Shown: positions 1-7,689 of the stretch, one piece after another
Layout of the letters: each line of letters opens with the position of its first letter
How positions within the stretch are numbered: position 1 is the first letter of the stretch
NCBI RefSeq assembly: GCF_017877055.1
Contig: NZ_JAGIPG010000001.1
Coordinates: 1,054,001-1,118,000 of the forward strand
Reading direction: 5' to 3'
Length of the DNA: 64,000 bases
From: Neorhizobium galegae
Lineage (GTDB): Bacteria; Pseudomonadota; Alphaproteobacteria; Rhizobiales; Rhizobiaceae
The notes under the pieces: generated by a model
Seen by the model: only the letters and a program-made list of their open reading frames with translations
The model's database searches: none
Told to the model about the DNA's origin: nothing
Translations under genes and position numbers: made by a program

Positions 1-50
1 AGCCGTTCGGCGGCATCGGACGGGTTCAGATAGTGTGCGGAAGAACTCAA
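1..50 (-). CDS. 5' end of a probable MerR-family regulator (partial)
   Basis: Only the first 16 codons lie inside the window; the gene runs off the left edge. Reading begins at a TTG codon preceded at 4-5 nt by AGGTGA, a good ribosome binding site. The visible residues (SAHYLNPSDAAERL) resemble the start of MerR-type regulators, where a short N-terminal strand leads into the recognition helix. The family call is inference from a very short stretch. It is transcribed in the same direction as the GGDEF-EAL gene that ends at 109. Confidence 0.4.
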   Translation of the reverse strand, partial: MSSSAHYLNPSDAAER

Positions 51-108
51 GGAATCACCTCGTTGGTTGTTGACCGCTCTTCCTATCGGGGCAGCCCCAG
101 GGGTCGGG

Positions 109-2835
109 TCAACAGGTGTTTTGCGAGGTTTCGTTTTTTTTCGGGAGATGACCCACTTCCTCCGCCAGCGCCGAGCGGTTGCCGGCCTGCCAGTCCGTTG
201 CGAAGGCGATGAAGTCGTTGGCAGGCATCGGCTTTGCGAAGACGTAGCCCTGCAGCGTCTGACAGCCGAGGCTGCGCAGGATGTCCACATGCGCGGTGGT
301 CTCCACGCCTTCGGCGACGATCTCGATGCCCTGGGAGCGGCCGATCTCGATGATCGAGGCGACCAGACGGCGCTGCGAGCCGGCGGCTTCGAGCGGTGCG
401 ATCAGCTTGCGGTCGATCTTCAGCCGCTTGGGCCCGAGTTCGAGAAGGCTGACGATCGAGGCGTGGCCGGTGCCGAAGTCGTCGATCTCGATATCGATTC
501 CGAGCGCCTTCAGGTCGAGAATTGCGGATCTCAACTCCTTGTCCTGATCTTCGAAGGAGATCGATTCGAGAAGTTCGAACGACAGGGTTCCGGGCGCAAT
601 CGGCAGTTCGGCCAGCCGCTTGAACAGCCTTTCGTCCTTCAGGCGCTGCGCCGAGATGTTGACGGAGAGATGCGGGATATCGAGCCCGAGCGCGCTCCAT
701 CTCACCGACTGGAAGAGCGCCTTTTCGAGAATGATGGCATCGATATCGGCCGCCCGGTGCAGGCTCTCGGCGATCGCCAGGAAGCTGTCCGGCGCCAGCA
801 GGCCGCGGTTGGGATGCTGCCAGCGGGCCAGCGCCTCGACACCGACGATGGCGAGCGAATGCGCATCGAACTGGGGCTGGAAGAACGGGATGATCTGGTC
901 GCCTTCGAGCGCGCTCAGGAACTCGTCGGACATGCGCTTGCGCAGCACGGCTGCGGAGCGAAGCTCCTTGGAGAACACCTCGACGCGGTTGCGGCCGCGT
1001 TTCTTGGCCTCATAGAGCGCGATGTCGGCGTTGATCAGCAATTGGCTCAATTCCTCGCCGGTATCGCTCTGACAGGCGATGCCGGCGCTGCAGCCGATGC
1101 GGCATTCGTGTCCGCCGATATCGATGGGGCGGGCAAGGGTGTTGACGATCGACTGGGCTAGATATTCTGCCCGACGCTGCGGTTCCGCCCCCCCGGTCAC
1201 GACAACGAATTCGTCACCGCCGATGCGCGAGGCGAACTCGTCGTGGTCGATCAGATCGAGCAGGCGGGACGTGGCGGCCTTCAACACGGCATCGCCCGCA
1301 GCGTGGCCGAGCGTGTCGTTGACTTCCTTGAAGCGGTCGAGATCGATGTGGATGAATGCCAGCCGGTGATCGGCAGCCTGGCTCTTTCCGGTGGTCATGA
1401 ACTGGTCGAGGAAGCGCCGGTTCGGCAGGCCCGTCAAGGCGTCGTGCAGCGATTGGTATTCGAGCGTGCGCCTTGCGGCACGCAATTCGTCGTTCTGCAA
1501 CTCGGCCTGCGTCTGTGCCAGCTGCAGTTCGGAATGGAGTGTGACGTCCCGGGTGACGTCCCAATTGGCGCCGACCATGCGCTTGACGCCGCTCGCGGTC
1601 CGGTAGGTGGCGCCGTGCGCGCGGATATGGCGGATTTCGCCGCTACCCGACACGACCCGGAACTCGGTGCGGTAGCTCGTCTCTTCCTTGAGTGCCTTGC
1701 GGAAATACGTCTCGGCAGCTTGCAAGTCGTCGGGATGCAGCGCATTGCGCCAGTCCGCATATTCCAGGATGGCCCGGTCCGGCGACGCATCGTAGAGTTC
1801 GCGCATGCGCCGGTCCCAGATCAGCGTATCGGTCGAAGGTTCATATTCCCAGACGCCGACGCCCGAGGCCTGGAGCGCCAGTTCGAGGCGCTGGGACAGC
1901 GTTTCCAGCTGTTCCTCGCGTTGTTGCAAGGTAAGGATATTGCCGTGGCGCTGCTTCATCAGCAGCCCTGCCCAGATGAGCGGGGCGGCAATGCAGAAGG
2001 CGATCAGAAGGGCGGTGATCCGGAAGCTGAACATGTCCGGCGGCGAGCCTTGCCATCCGCCTTTCGGGACAGCGGCGAGGTACCAGGTGTCGTAACCGAG
2101 TTCGATCCTAGACTTGACGGGATCTTGCGAAAACAGGGCCCAGTTTCCGAGGAAGACGTCGCGCTCGGCGGGAATGGGCCGCCGTGAAATCACGATATCC
2201 AGTGCCTGGCGCGGGGTATTGACGTTGCTGTCGGTATAGAGCCTGTCGAGGTCGATGACCGCCGAAACGACACCCCAGAACCGGCCGTTGGCAAGCGAGA
2301 AGACCGGATAACGGGCGATCAGCCCCTGGCCGCCCTGTACCAGATTGACCGGGCCGGTGATGACGAGCGCCCGCCGCTCGACGGCCCTCATCACAGCATC
2401 CCTCTGCGGCTCGTTGGTGCGGTAGTCGAGGCCCAGGGCCTTTTTGTTCGGCTCTTCGGGATAGACCAGGCCGATCACCAGATCCTTGGCGGCGACAACA
2501 TTGCGCAGTTGCGAGGGAACGTCGAAAATCCGTTCCGAAAGCGCCGTGAATTGCGGCTGGTTGATATTCGGGTTGGCGGCAATGGCGGCGACCAACCCGT
2601 AGATCAGGTTGACGTTGCCGTGGATGTTGGTCTCGAGGCTCGCGGCGACCCTGGCCAGCTGCTCGGCTGCCTTGACCTGCTGCGCCACATGGTGCTGCTC
2701 ACGTTTCTCGATATCGGCGCGAACCACCCCGACCAACAGGCCGGCAACGGCAAGTATGGCCGGGAAAAAATAACCGAGGCCGAAAAACTGAAGGCCGGAC
2801 GATTTTGATTTCGAGAGGAATGGCAGCGAGGTCAT
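109..2835 (-). CDS. CHASE-PAS-GGDEF-EAL membrane signalling protein
   Basis: Predicted bifunctional cyclic-di-GMP enzyme of the inner membrane, about 908 residues. In order: membrane helix near residues 20-38; a periplasmic CHASE-like sensor domain (about 60-240); a second membrane helix (about 268-290); a PAS domain (about 320-435); GGDEF (about 460-620) with intact RIGGDEF; and EAL (about 640-885) with an intact EAL (VEALARW) and the DDFGTGHAS segment. There is no RxxD inhibitory site before GGDEF. The ATG at 2835 is preferred because GGA lies about 7 nt upstream; an ATG at 2853 has its purine run too close. Whether it makes or degrades c-di-GMP cannot be told from sequence, as both catalytic motifs look complete. 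Confidence 0.9.
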   Translation of the reverse strand: MTSLPFLSKSKSSGLQFFGLGYFFPAILAVAGLLVGVVRADIEKREQHHVAQQVKAAEQLARVAASLETNIHGNVNLIYGLVAAIAANPNINQPQFTALSERIFDVPSQLRNVVAAKDLVIGLVYPEEPNKKALGLDYRTNEPQRDAVMRAVERRALVITGPVNLVQGGQGLIARYPVFSLANGRFWGVVSAVIDLDRLYTDSNVNTPRQALDIVISRRPIPAERDVFLGNWALFSQDPVKSRIELGYDTWYLAAVPKGGWQGSPPDMFSFRITALLIAFCIAAPLIWAGLLMKQRHGNILTLQQREEQLETLSQRLELALQASGVGVWEYEPSTDTLIWDRRMRELYDASPDRAILEYADWRNALHPDDLQAAETYFRKALKEETSYRTEFRVVSGSGEIRHIRAHGATYRTASGVKRMVGANWDVTRDVTLHSELQLAQTQAELQNDELRAARRTLEYQSLHDALTGLPNRRFLDQFMTTGKSQAADHRLAFIHIDLDRFKEVNDTLGHAAGDAVLKAATSRLLDLIDHDEFASRIGGDEFVVVTGGAEPQRRAEYLAQSIVNTLARPIDIGGHECRIGCSAGIACQSDTGEELSQLLINADIALYEAKKRGRNRVEVFSKELRSAAVLRKRMSDEFLSALEGDQIIPFFQPQFDAHSLAIVGVEALARWQHPNRGLLAPDSFLAIAESLHRAADIDAIILEKALFQSVRWSALGLDIPHLSVNISAQRLKDERLFKRLAELPIAPGTLSFELLESISFEDQDKELRSAILDLKALGIDIEIDDFGTGHASIVSLLELGPKRLKIDRKLIAPLEAAGSQRRLVASIIEIGRSQGIEIVAEGVETTAHVDILRSLGCQTLQGYVFAKPMPANDFIAFATDWQAGNRSALAEEVGHLPKKNETSQNTC

Positions 2836-2971
2836 GGAGATTTCCGATGGCATTCCCCAACTGTCGCCGACAAAATTTAAGATTGTCTAATTTACCTGCG
2901 TGTCAGTTACGCAATCACGTGCCGAAGAGGCACAAAATCCCGTCTGTACGGAAATGGGACCACGCCCGTGC

Positions 2972-3916
2972 CTATACGGGGCTGATCCGGTTCCTGCCGG
3001 CACGCTTGGAACGGTAGAGACCGTCGTCGGCGCGTTTCAGAATATCCTCGCAGGAGGCATCCGCGGGCAGGAATTCGCTCAGGCCGCCGCTGATCGTGGC
3101 GTGATGGCCAAGCGTCTCCCTGACCTCGGAGGCGACACGCTGGCGCAGCCGATTGGCAATGACGGTGCCGTGTTCCTGCCGGGTGGCGGGCATCACGACG
3201 ACGAACTCGTCGCCGCCGAGGCGAGCCAGGAAGTCGGTCTTGCGCAACTCCTGGCGACACACGTCGGCGATCGCCTTCAGAACCGTATCGCCCATCGCAT
3301 GCCCAAGCTCGTCGTTGATGGTCTTGAAGTGGTCGATGTCGAACATGAAGACGGATGTCGGGATATGCTCGTCGCGAAAAAGCTCGAATTTCAGGGCGAG
3401 CACGTCCATCAGCTTGCGGCGGTTGAAGAAGCCGGTCAGCGCATCAGTCTCGCTCTGATGACGCAACTGGTTCTCGATAGCGTTCTTTTCCGTGATGTTG
3501 CTGGCGACCCAGACGATCGCATCCTCGCCGTTGACCTCAAAATCAAGCGCCTGCAAGCGCCCCTCGAACCAGATCGGATGGTCGGGGCCGTCATTCTCCA
3601 ACCCCTTCACGTCGCTGCCGGCGAGACTGTATTCGATGATATGCAGGGCACGCGAGGCGAGCGCCTTTTCGATTTCCCGCATGAAGCGGTGCGCCTTCTC
3701 GAAGACGAGGACGTCATAGAGGCTCTTGCCGACGAGATTGCTGCCGTCATGATAATAACGGGTATCCTTGCCGCCGAAGAGCGCGACATAGCGGCCGCTG
3801 CGGGTGAGGACGAAGCAGGGGTCCGGAAGTGCTGACAGAATGAAATAAAGCTGATCGCGGGAAAAGGCGGTCTCCCGTCCCATCTCGATCTCTGGCGCAA
3901 GGTGAGCTGCCGTCAT
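2972..3916 (-). CDS. PAS-GGDEF diguanylate cyclase
   Basis: Soluble sensor diguanylate cyclase of 314 residues, converting two GTP to c-di-GMP. An N-terminal PAS domain covers about residues 20-140, followed by a GGDEF domain with RLGGDEF. An RKTD inhibitory site lies five residues before GGDEF, so allosteric product inhibition is expected; it is the only one of the four GGDEF proteins here with this site. No membrane helix is seen. The reading frame extends further upstream, but the ATG at 3916 with GGGAA about 5 nt before it is the likely start. It is in the same orientation as the CHASE-PAS-GGDEF-EAL gene and upstream of it, with about 136 nt between them. Confidence 0.9.
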   Translation of the reverse strand: MTAAHLAPEIEMGRETAFSRDQLYFILSALPDPCFVLTRSGRYVALFGGKDTRYYHDGSNLVGKSLYDVLVFEKAHRFMREIEKALASRALHIIEYSLAGSDVKGLENDGPDHPIWFEGRLQALDFEVNGEDAIVWVASNITEKNAIENQLRHQSETDALTGFFNRRKLMDVLALKFELFRDEHIPTSVFMFDIDHFKTINDELGHAMGDTVLKAIADVCRQELRKTDFLARLGGDEFVVVMPATRQEHGTVIANRLRQRVASEVRETLGHHATISGGLSEFLPADASCEDILKRADDGLYRSKRAGRNRISPV

Positions 3917-4200
3917 TGCGTTTCCCGGGCGTTGATGCAATCCGGGCTGCATGACCGGACCGACCGGAAGCAACGGGCGCACGGGCCATAGACTACCGCC
4001 AAACTCCTTCCAAATTATCAACAGATGCGAATATTCGCGGGCACGAACAAAAGGGCGGACCGGCAGCCGGCAAAGGCAACCGGTCGGCTGCAGCCATTGC
4101 TTTCCCACCCAGCCGTACCCTTTTGCCGCAAACGCACCTTGCCTTTGCCGGCGGGCCTATGTTCGATTGCGGACTTTGAAATTCACGAGTCCCCGCCCGT

Positions 4201-5382
4201 ATGTTCAAGGATTTTACCGTTTCGGCCCTGATGATGGGGCTGCTCACCGCTTTTGTCGGGTTCGTCAGCTCGTTTGCGGTGATCATGCAGGGGCTGCAAG
4301 CGATGGGCGCGACCGCGCCGGAGATCGCCTCGGCGCTCTTGGCGCAATCGATCTCCATGGGCTTGCTGGCGATCGTGTTTTCGAGCTGGTACCGGATGCC
4401 GATCAGCATCGCCTGGTCGACGCCGGGTGCGGCGCTGCTGTCGGGCATCAGCATGATCGAGGGCGGGTTTCCGGCCGTTGTCGGCGCCTTCGTGGTCTGC
4501 GGCGTGCTGATCATTCTCTCCGGCCTGTTCCGGCCGCTCAGCCGGGCAATCCGGCTGATTCCGGCGCCGCTCGCCAATGCCATGCTTGCCGGCATCCTGC
4601 TCAGCCTCTGCCTCGCGCCGGTGAAGGCCGTCGCCTTCAATGCGGCGCTCGGCCTGCCGATCGTGCTGACCTGGATGGTCGTGGTTTCGCGGTGGCGGCT
4701 GTGGGCGGTGCCGGCGTCGCTCGGCGCGCTGATCCTGGTGCTGATCTTCGGCGTCGACCTTGCTCCGGACGCGATGGCGCAGATCGGCGCGGCGATCCAT
4801 CCGGAGCTCATCTTCATCACGCCGGTCTTTACCCTGCACGGGGCGATCTCCGTCGCGCTGCCTCTCTTCATCGTTACCATGGCCTCGCAGAACATTCCCG
4901 GCATGGCGATCCTCAAGGTGCACCACTACGAGCCGCCGCCGGGCGTGATGTTTGCCGGCACCGGCATCTTCTCGATCCTCGGCGGGCTCGTCGGCGGCGT
5001 GCCGGTCAACATGGCGGCGATCACGGCGGCGATGTGCGCCAGCGAGGATGCCAATCCCGATCCTGCCAAACGCTACTGGGCGGCGATCGTCGCCGGCTTC
5101 GGTTACATCGTGTTCGGCCTGATCGCCGGCGGCATCATCGCCTTCGTGTCGCTGGCGCCGCCGATCCTTCTGCAGGCGGTTGCGGGCCTTGGCCTGATCG
5201 GCGCGTTTTCCAACGCGGCCTTTGCGGCCTATCGCGACCCGGAGACGCGGGAAGCGGCGGCGATCACCTTCCTGGTGACGGCGTCGGGCCTCTCGTTTGC
5301 GGGGATTTCCGGGCCGTTCTGGGGGCTGGTGGCCGGCGGGGTGATGATGGGGTTGCAGCGGGCTGTGAAACGCCGGGCTTGA
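4201..5382 (+). CDS. benE: BenE-family benzoate/H+ symporter-like transporter
   Basis: Integral membrane protein of 393 residues made almost wholly of hydrophobic helices, about 11-12 segments, which matches BenE-family benzoate:proton symporters in length and pattern. The N-terminal VSSFAVIMQGLQAMGA and the WSTPGAALL stretch are characteristic of the family. No aromatic-degradation genes lie next to it, so the substrate is uncertain. It is divergent from the PAS-GGDEF gene (284 nt between them) and converges on the nuclease gene. No clear ribosome binding site precedes the ATG. Confidence 0.85.
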   Translation: MFKDFTVSALMMGLLTAFVGFVSSFAVIMQGLQAMGATAPEIASALLAQSISMGLLAIVFSSWYRMPISIAWSTPGAALLSGISMIEGGFPAVVGAFVVCGVLIILSGLFRPLSRAIRLIPAPLANAMLAGILLSLCLAPVKAVAFNAALGLPIVLTWMVVVSRWRLWAVPASLGALILVLIFGVDLAPDAMAQIGAAIHPELIFITPVFTLHGAISVALPLFIVTMASQNIPGMAILKVHHYEPPPGVMFAGTGIFSILGGLVGGVPVNMAAITAAMCASEDANPDPAKRYWAAIVAGFGYIVFGLIAGGIIAFVSLAPPILLQAVAGLGLIGAFSNAAFAAYRDPETREAAAITFLVTASGLSFAGISGPFWGLVAGGVMMGLQRAVKRRA

Positions 5383-5404
5383 ACGAGGGATGGGGCGGCC
5401 GAGT

Positions 5405-6475
5405 TCACCACGTCCAGAAGGGCGATACCTGCCTTTCTAGAATGGTTTGCCGGCGGGCGGAGAGGGCGGCCAGAAAATCGAACCCGGTGTCTTCCTCGAT
5501 CGCGTCGATGGTCGTGCGGAATTCCTCTGCCGCATAGGAGGTCTTGCACCGCGCCTCGTTCCTGAAGCGGAAAGCCATGGCCCGTTGTTCCTCCACCGCA
5601 TAGACGATCTTGAAGAATGCCGTCGGGATCGCGACCGAGCCTGTCGAGGCAGCGGATGCCTCTGCCGGTTTCACGTCAGCGGTCGGGGATGCGGGAGAGG
5701 CTGTCTGTCCGGTAGTCGGAGATTGAGGGGGGATGGCTGCGGGTGCAGTCGGCGGCGGGTTGGCCACCTTAGCCGCTTTGGCCCGACGTTCGGCCTTGAC
5801 GTCGTCTACGGTCTTCAACGGGCCTGAGAAGATCGGGCCCGTGAACACGATGAGACGGGGCCGGGTCGGCAAGAGGTTGCGGATCGCCGTTTCCAGCTCG
5901 CGCCAGATACCCTGGTTGAAGCAGGCACCGACCTGCGGCCCCATGTTGGAGAGGACGAAGGTCTCGTCCATCAGATCCTGCCTTGCGGAAAAATCTCCCG
6001 CCGGCGCCTGATGCCCGCGATCGTAGCCGCTGTGCTTGTAATGGGACAGCAGCGCGGAATAGCCTTCGGGCAGGGTCTTGTCGACGAAGAAGTCATCGCT
6101 GCGTTCTGCGCCGCTGCCGACCTCCTCGGGGATGATATCCTCGGCAACCCAATCCGGCACTTTGGTGACGCCATTGAACCGCAATGCGAAGCCGCCGAGA
6201 TGACAGCGATAGAGGAACGGCGGATTGGGAACCGGTGGCAGGCTGCCGTTCTGGAACGTGTATTCGTGTTCGTCGGCCCCGTCCGTGCCGGACGGCATCC
6301 CGACAGGATCGAATATCGAAGCGCAGCCCTGAAGGTCCGCCGGCAGCGCTTCGCCCGCCTGCGCATTGCCAGCGGAGGCGATGAGCATGCTTGAAGGGAC
6401 GGCAAGCATGCCTGCCGAGGCGGCAAGCCGGATCGCGGCCATCAACCCGTTTGAAATGCCGAATATACTGCGCAT
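5405..6475 (-). CDS. Secreted DNA/RNA non-specific endonuclease (NUC1 family)
   Basis: Predicted exported metal-dependent nuclease of 356 residues. A signal peptide covers about residues 1-40, ending near AGNAQA. The catalytic DRGH motif is at 152-155 (YDRGHQAPAGDF), followed by SNMGPQ and N187-x3-W191-x-E193, the usual order for beta-beta-alpha metal nucleases of the NUC1 family. An Ala/Pro-rich insertion (about 221-279) splits the fold between FTGPIF and VAIPTAFFKIVY, which are normally close together. GGGAGAG about 5 nt before the ATG supports the start. It lies 49 nt downstream of two small membrane-protein genes on the same strand and may be co-transcribed with them. Confidence 0.88.
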   Translation of the reverse strand: MRSIFGISNGLMAAIRLAASAGMLAVPSSMLIASAGNAQAGEALPADLQGCASIFDPVGMPSGTDGADEHEYTFQNGSLPPVPNPPFLYRCHLGGFALRFNGVTKVPDWVAEDIIPEEVGSGAERSDDFFVDKTLPEGYSALLSHYKHSGYDRGHQAPAGDFSARQDLMDETFVLSNMGPQVGACFNQGIWRELETAIRNLLPTRPRLIVFTGPIFSGPLKTVDDVKAERRAKAAKVANPPPTAPAAIPPQSPTTGQTASPASPTADVKPAEASAASTGSVAIPTAFFKIVYAVEEQRAMAFRFRNEARCKTSYAAEEFRTTIDAIEEDTGFDFLAALSARRQTILERQVSPFWTW

Positions 6476-6524
6476 AAGGCTCTCCCATCGCTCGTCAGCC
6501 GGTGGTTCTCGTGGTCTGGGTCTC

Positions 6525-6926
6525 TCAGGGGCCAGCCGGCGGCTGGGGCTGTGCAGGAGCCGCGGGCGGTGCCGGCGGCGGCTTCTGGCCGCTGATCACC
6601 TTTCCCAGCACATAGGTCCCGCTGCTGATGCCGATCAGCGCAAGCGTTCCGTCGGGGATTTCGATGAGCGTTCCCGTTTCCAGAGACAGCACGAGATAGA
6701 GCCCCGCGACGACGAATGTGAAGACAAGCATCTGGAACCGGCTGAGGCTTGCTTTCGGCACCTCGTCCGGCGCGGCGCCGGCCTGCGGTGATTCGCTGAG
6801 GAGGTGGTTGAGGTTGATGTCGTTTTTCCAGATCGCCCTGATGACGGCTGCGGCCAGTGCCAGGATGATGATGCTGACGACGATGGCGACGAGGCGCGAA
6901 ATGAATTGCGGATCGAATATGGACAT
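6525..6926 (-). CDS. Small two-helix membrane protein, function unknown
   Basis: Protein of 133 residues with hydrophobic helices near 10-32 and 64-84, a linker of about 30 residues between them, and a Pro/Ala-rich tail (about 115-133). AAGGAAG precedes the ATG. The second half (PDGTLALIGISSGTYVLGK) has the same layout as the end of the protein encoded just upstream (6930-7250), so the two look like distant homologues. Only 3 nt separate their genes, indicating one operon. The function is not recognised. A holin-like or membrane-complex role is only a guess from size, topology and the downstream nuclease gene. Confidence 0.75.
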   Translation of the reverse strand: MSIFDPQFISRLVAIVVSIIILALAAAVIRAIWKNDINLNHLLSESPQAGAAPDEVPKASLSRFQMLVFTFVVAGLYLVLSLETGTLIEIPDGTLALIGISSGTYVLGKVISGQKPPPAPPAAPAQPQPPAGP

Positions 6927-6929
6927 GGG

Positions 6930-7250
6930 TCACTTCCTTGGCCGGAATATCTTGCCGAAAATGTAGAGAAAATTGCTGCCCCCGAGGGCCATCACCGCTT
7001 CCTGCGGGACAGGCGGAAGCGTTCCGCCGGTCCCGATTGACTTCAACCCATAGGAGAAATAGGCAAAAGCGCCGGCGATCGTCCCGATCAGCATGACGAC
7101 GCGCTCCGGATCGTTCGGTTGATCCTTGCCATTTGCCAGCATCCCACTCATGCTGATACTGCCATCCAACAGTTTTATAAGTGTGACAAAGGCGAAAGCC
7201 GCCAGCAGCGCGACCAACGCGATGGTCGCGACAAAGGAAAGGTCAGCCAT
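6930..7250 (-). CDS. Small two-helix membrane protein, function unknown
   Basis: Protein of 106 residues with an N-terminal helix (about 5-28), a polar segment with DPER, a second helix (about 52-72), and the C-terminal GGSNFLYIFGKIFRPRK. The frame is open further upstream, but the ATG at 7250 has GGGGGAA at the right distance and is chosen. A TTGACA-N17-TAAGGT promoter sits just upstream. The layout parallels that of the next gene: helix, short motif, linker, helix, then G-rich Y..GK end. This suggests an old duplication and perhaps a two-component membrane assembly. No known family is recognised. Confidence 0.72.
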   Translation of the reverse strand: MADLSFVATIALVALLAAFAFVTLIKLLDGSISMSGMLANGKDQPNDPERVVMLIGTIAGAFAYFSYGLKSIGTGGTLPPVPQEAVMALGGSNFLYIFGKIFRPRK

Positions 7251-7275
7251 GGAATATTCCCCCATAGGTTGATTA

Positions 7276-7304
7276 ACCTTAATATCGACCGATCGCCTGT
7301 CAAG
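7276..7304 (-). promoter_or_regulatory. Predicted sigma70 promoter for the membrane protein/nuclease genes
   Basis: On the minus strand TTGACA (7299-7304) and TAAGGT (7276-7281) are separated by 17 nt. The predicted start of transcription is near 7268, about 18 nt before the ATG at 7250. The -35 matches consensus fully; the -10 is weaker. Confidence 0.5.
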
Positions 7305-7373
7305 GGGAATTCCTGATTCAAATTCGCCCATTTGGTGTGGTGTGCGGATTTTCCATAGCCGGCGAGAGTGGGC

Positions 7374-7402
7374 TTGCCGTCGCCGGATCCATTGGTTATA
7401 AG
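7374..7402 (+). promoter_or_regulatory. Predicted sigma70 promoter of leuA and its leader peptide
   Basis: TTGCCG (7374-7379) and TATAAG (7397-7402) are separated by 17 nt. Transcription would begin about 7 nt after the -10, at 7408-7410, which coincides with an ATG at 7409. The leader ORF would therefore have almost no 5' untranslated region. Confidence 0.6.
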
Positions 7403-7408
7403 CGCAAC

Positions 7409-7534
7409 ATGACCATGACAGGCGCAATCATGTCCGACCGTTCGTCTACCCGCCGCATCGCGGCCGGGACGATGGTATTTGCGCTTTCCTCGCTTCTTAG
7501 CCTCGACCTTACGCGCGGTTGCCGGGTCCGTTGA
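7409..7534 (+). CDS. Leucine-rich leader peptide of leuA (candidate, 41 codons)
   Basis: Short ORF upstream of leuA, in frame from the ATG at 7409 to TGA at 7532-7534. Its 3' part (ATG at 7472 onward) reads MVFALSSLLSLDLTRG, with five leucine codons among nine consecutive codons (7484-7510), four of them CTT. A Leu-rich peptide just before leuA is the classical arrangement for attenuation by leucyl-tRNA supply. The predicted transcription start coincides with the ATG at 7409, suggesting leaderless translation; other in-frame ATGs at 7415, 7430 and 7472 are possible. The exact start is uncertain, and the role is inferred from position and codon content. Confidence 0.55.
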   Translation: MTMTGAIMSDRSSTRRIAAGTMVFALSSLLSLDLTRGCRVR

Positions 7535-7578
7535 GGAGCGCCCGGCGGCCGAAAGCCCGCCCGGCATAAGAGCTCCTC
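7521..7578 (+). promoter_or_regulatory. Alternative RNA hairpins of the leuA attenuator
   Basis: GCCGGG at 7521-7526 can pair with CCCGGC at 7541-7546 or at 7560-7565. A competing structure pairs GGCGG (7544-7548) with CCGCC (7557-7561) inside GAGGAGC (7533-7539) with GCTCCTC (7572-7578). The two folds exclude each other, and the first overlaps the end of the leader peptide ORF. No U-tract follows the second hairpin, so control by intrinsic termination is not shown; Rho or a translational effect is possible. Confidence 0.45.
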
Positions 7579-7689
7579 TCACGAACATTCAAGACCAGGC
7601 CACAAAAGACCCCTAAAGGTCCGCATCGCCTAATGGCAGTTCCCCTGACGGATGCCGAGCGACGCGTGAAGCGAGAAGAGACGACGACA

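Noticed and set aside
7266..7285. CtrA-like site (TTAACC/TTAA words)
   Set aside because: The spacing does not match TTAA-N7-TTAA; the words overlap a better sigma70 -10 element.
7533..7620. Intrinsic terminator of the leu attenuator
   Set aside because: The hairpins are convincing but no U-tract follows them, so a terminator is not called.
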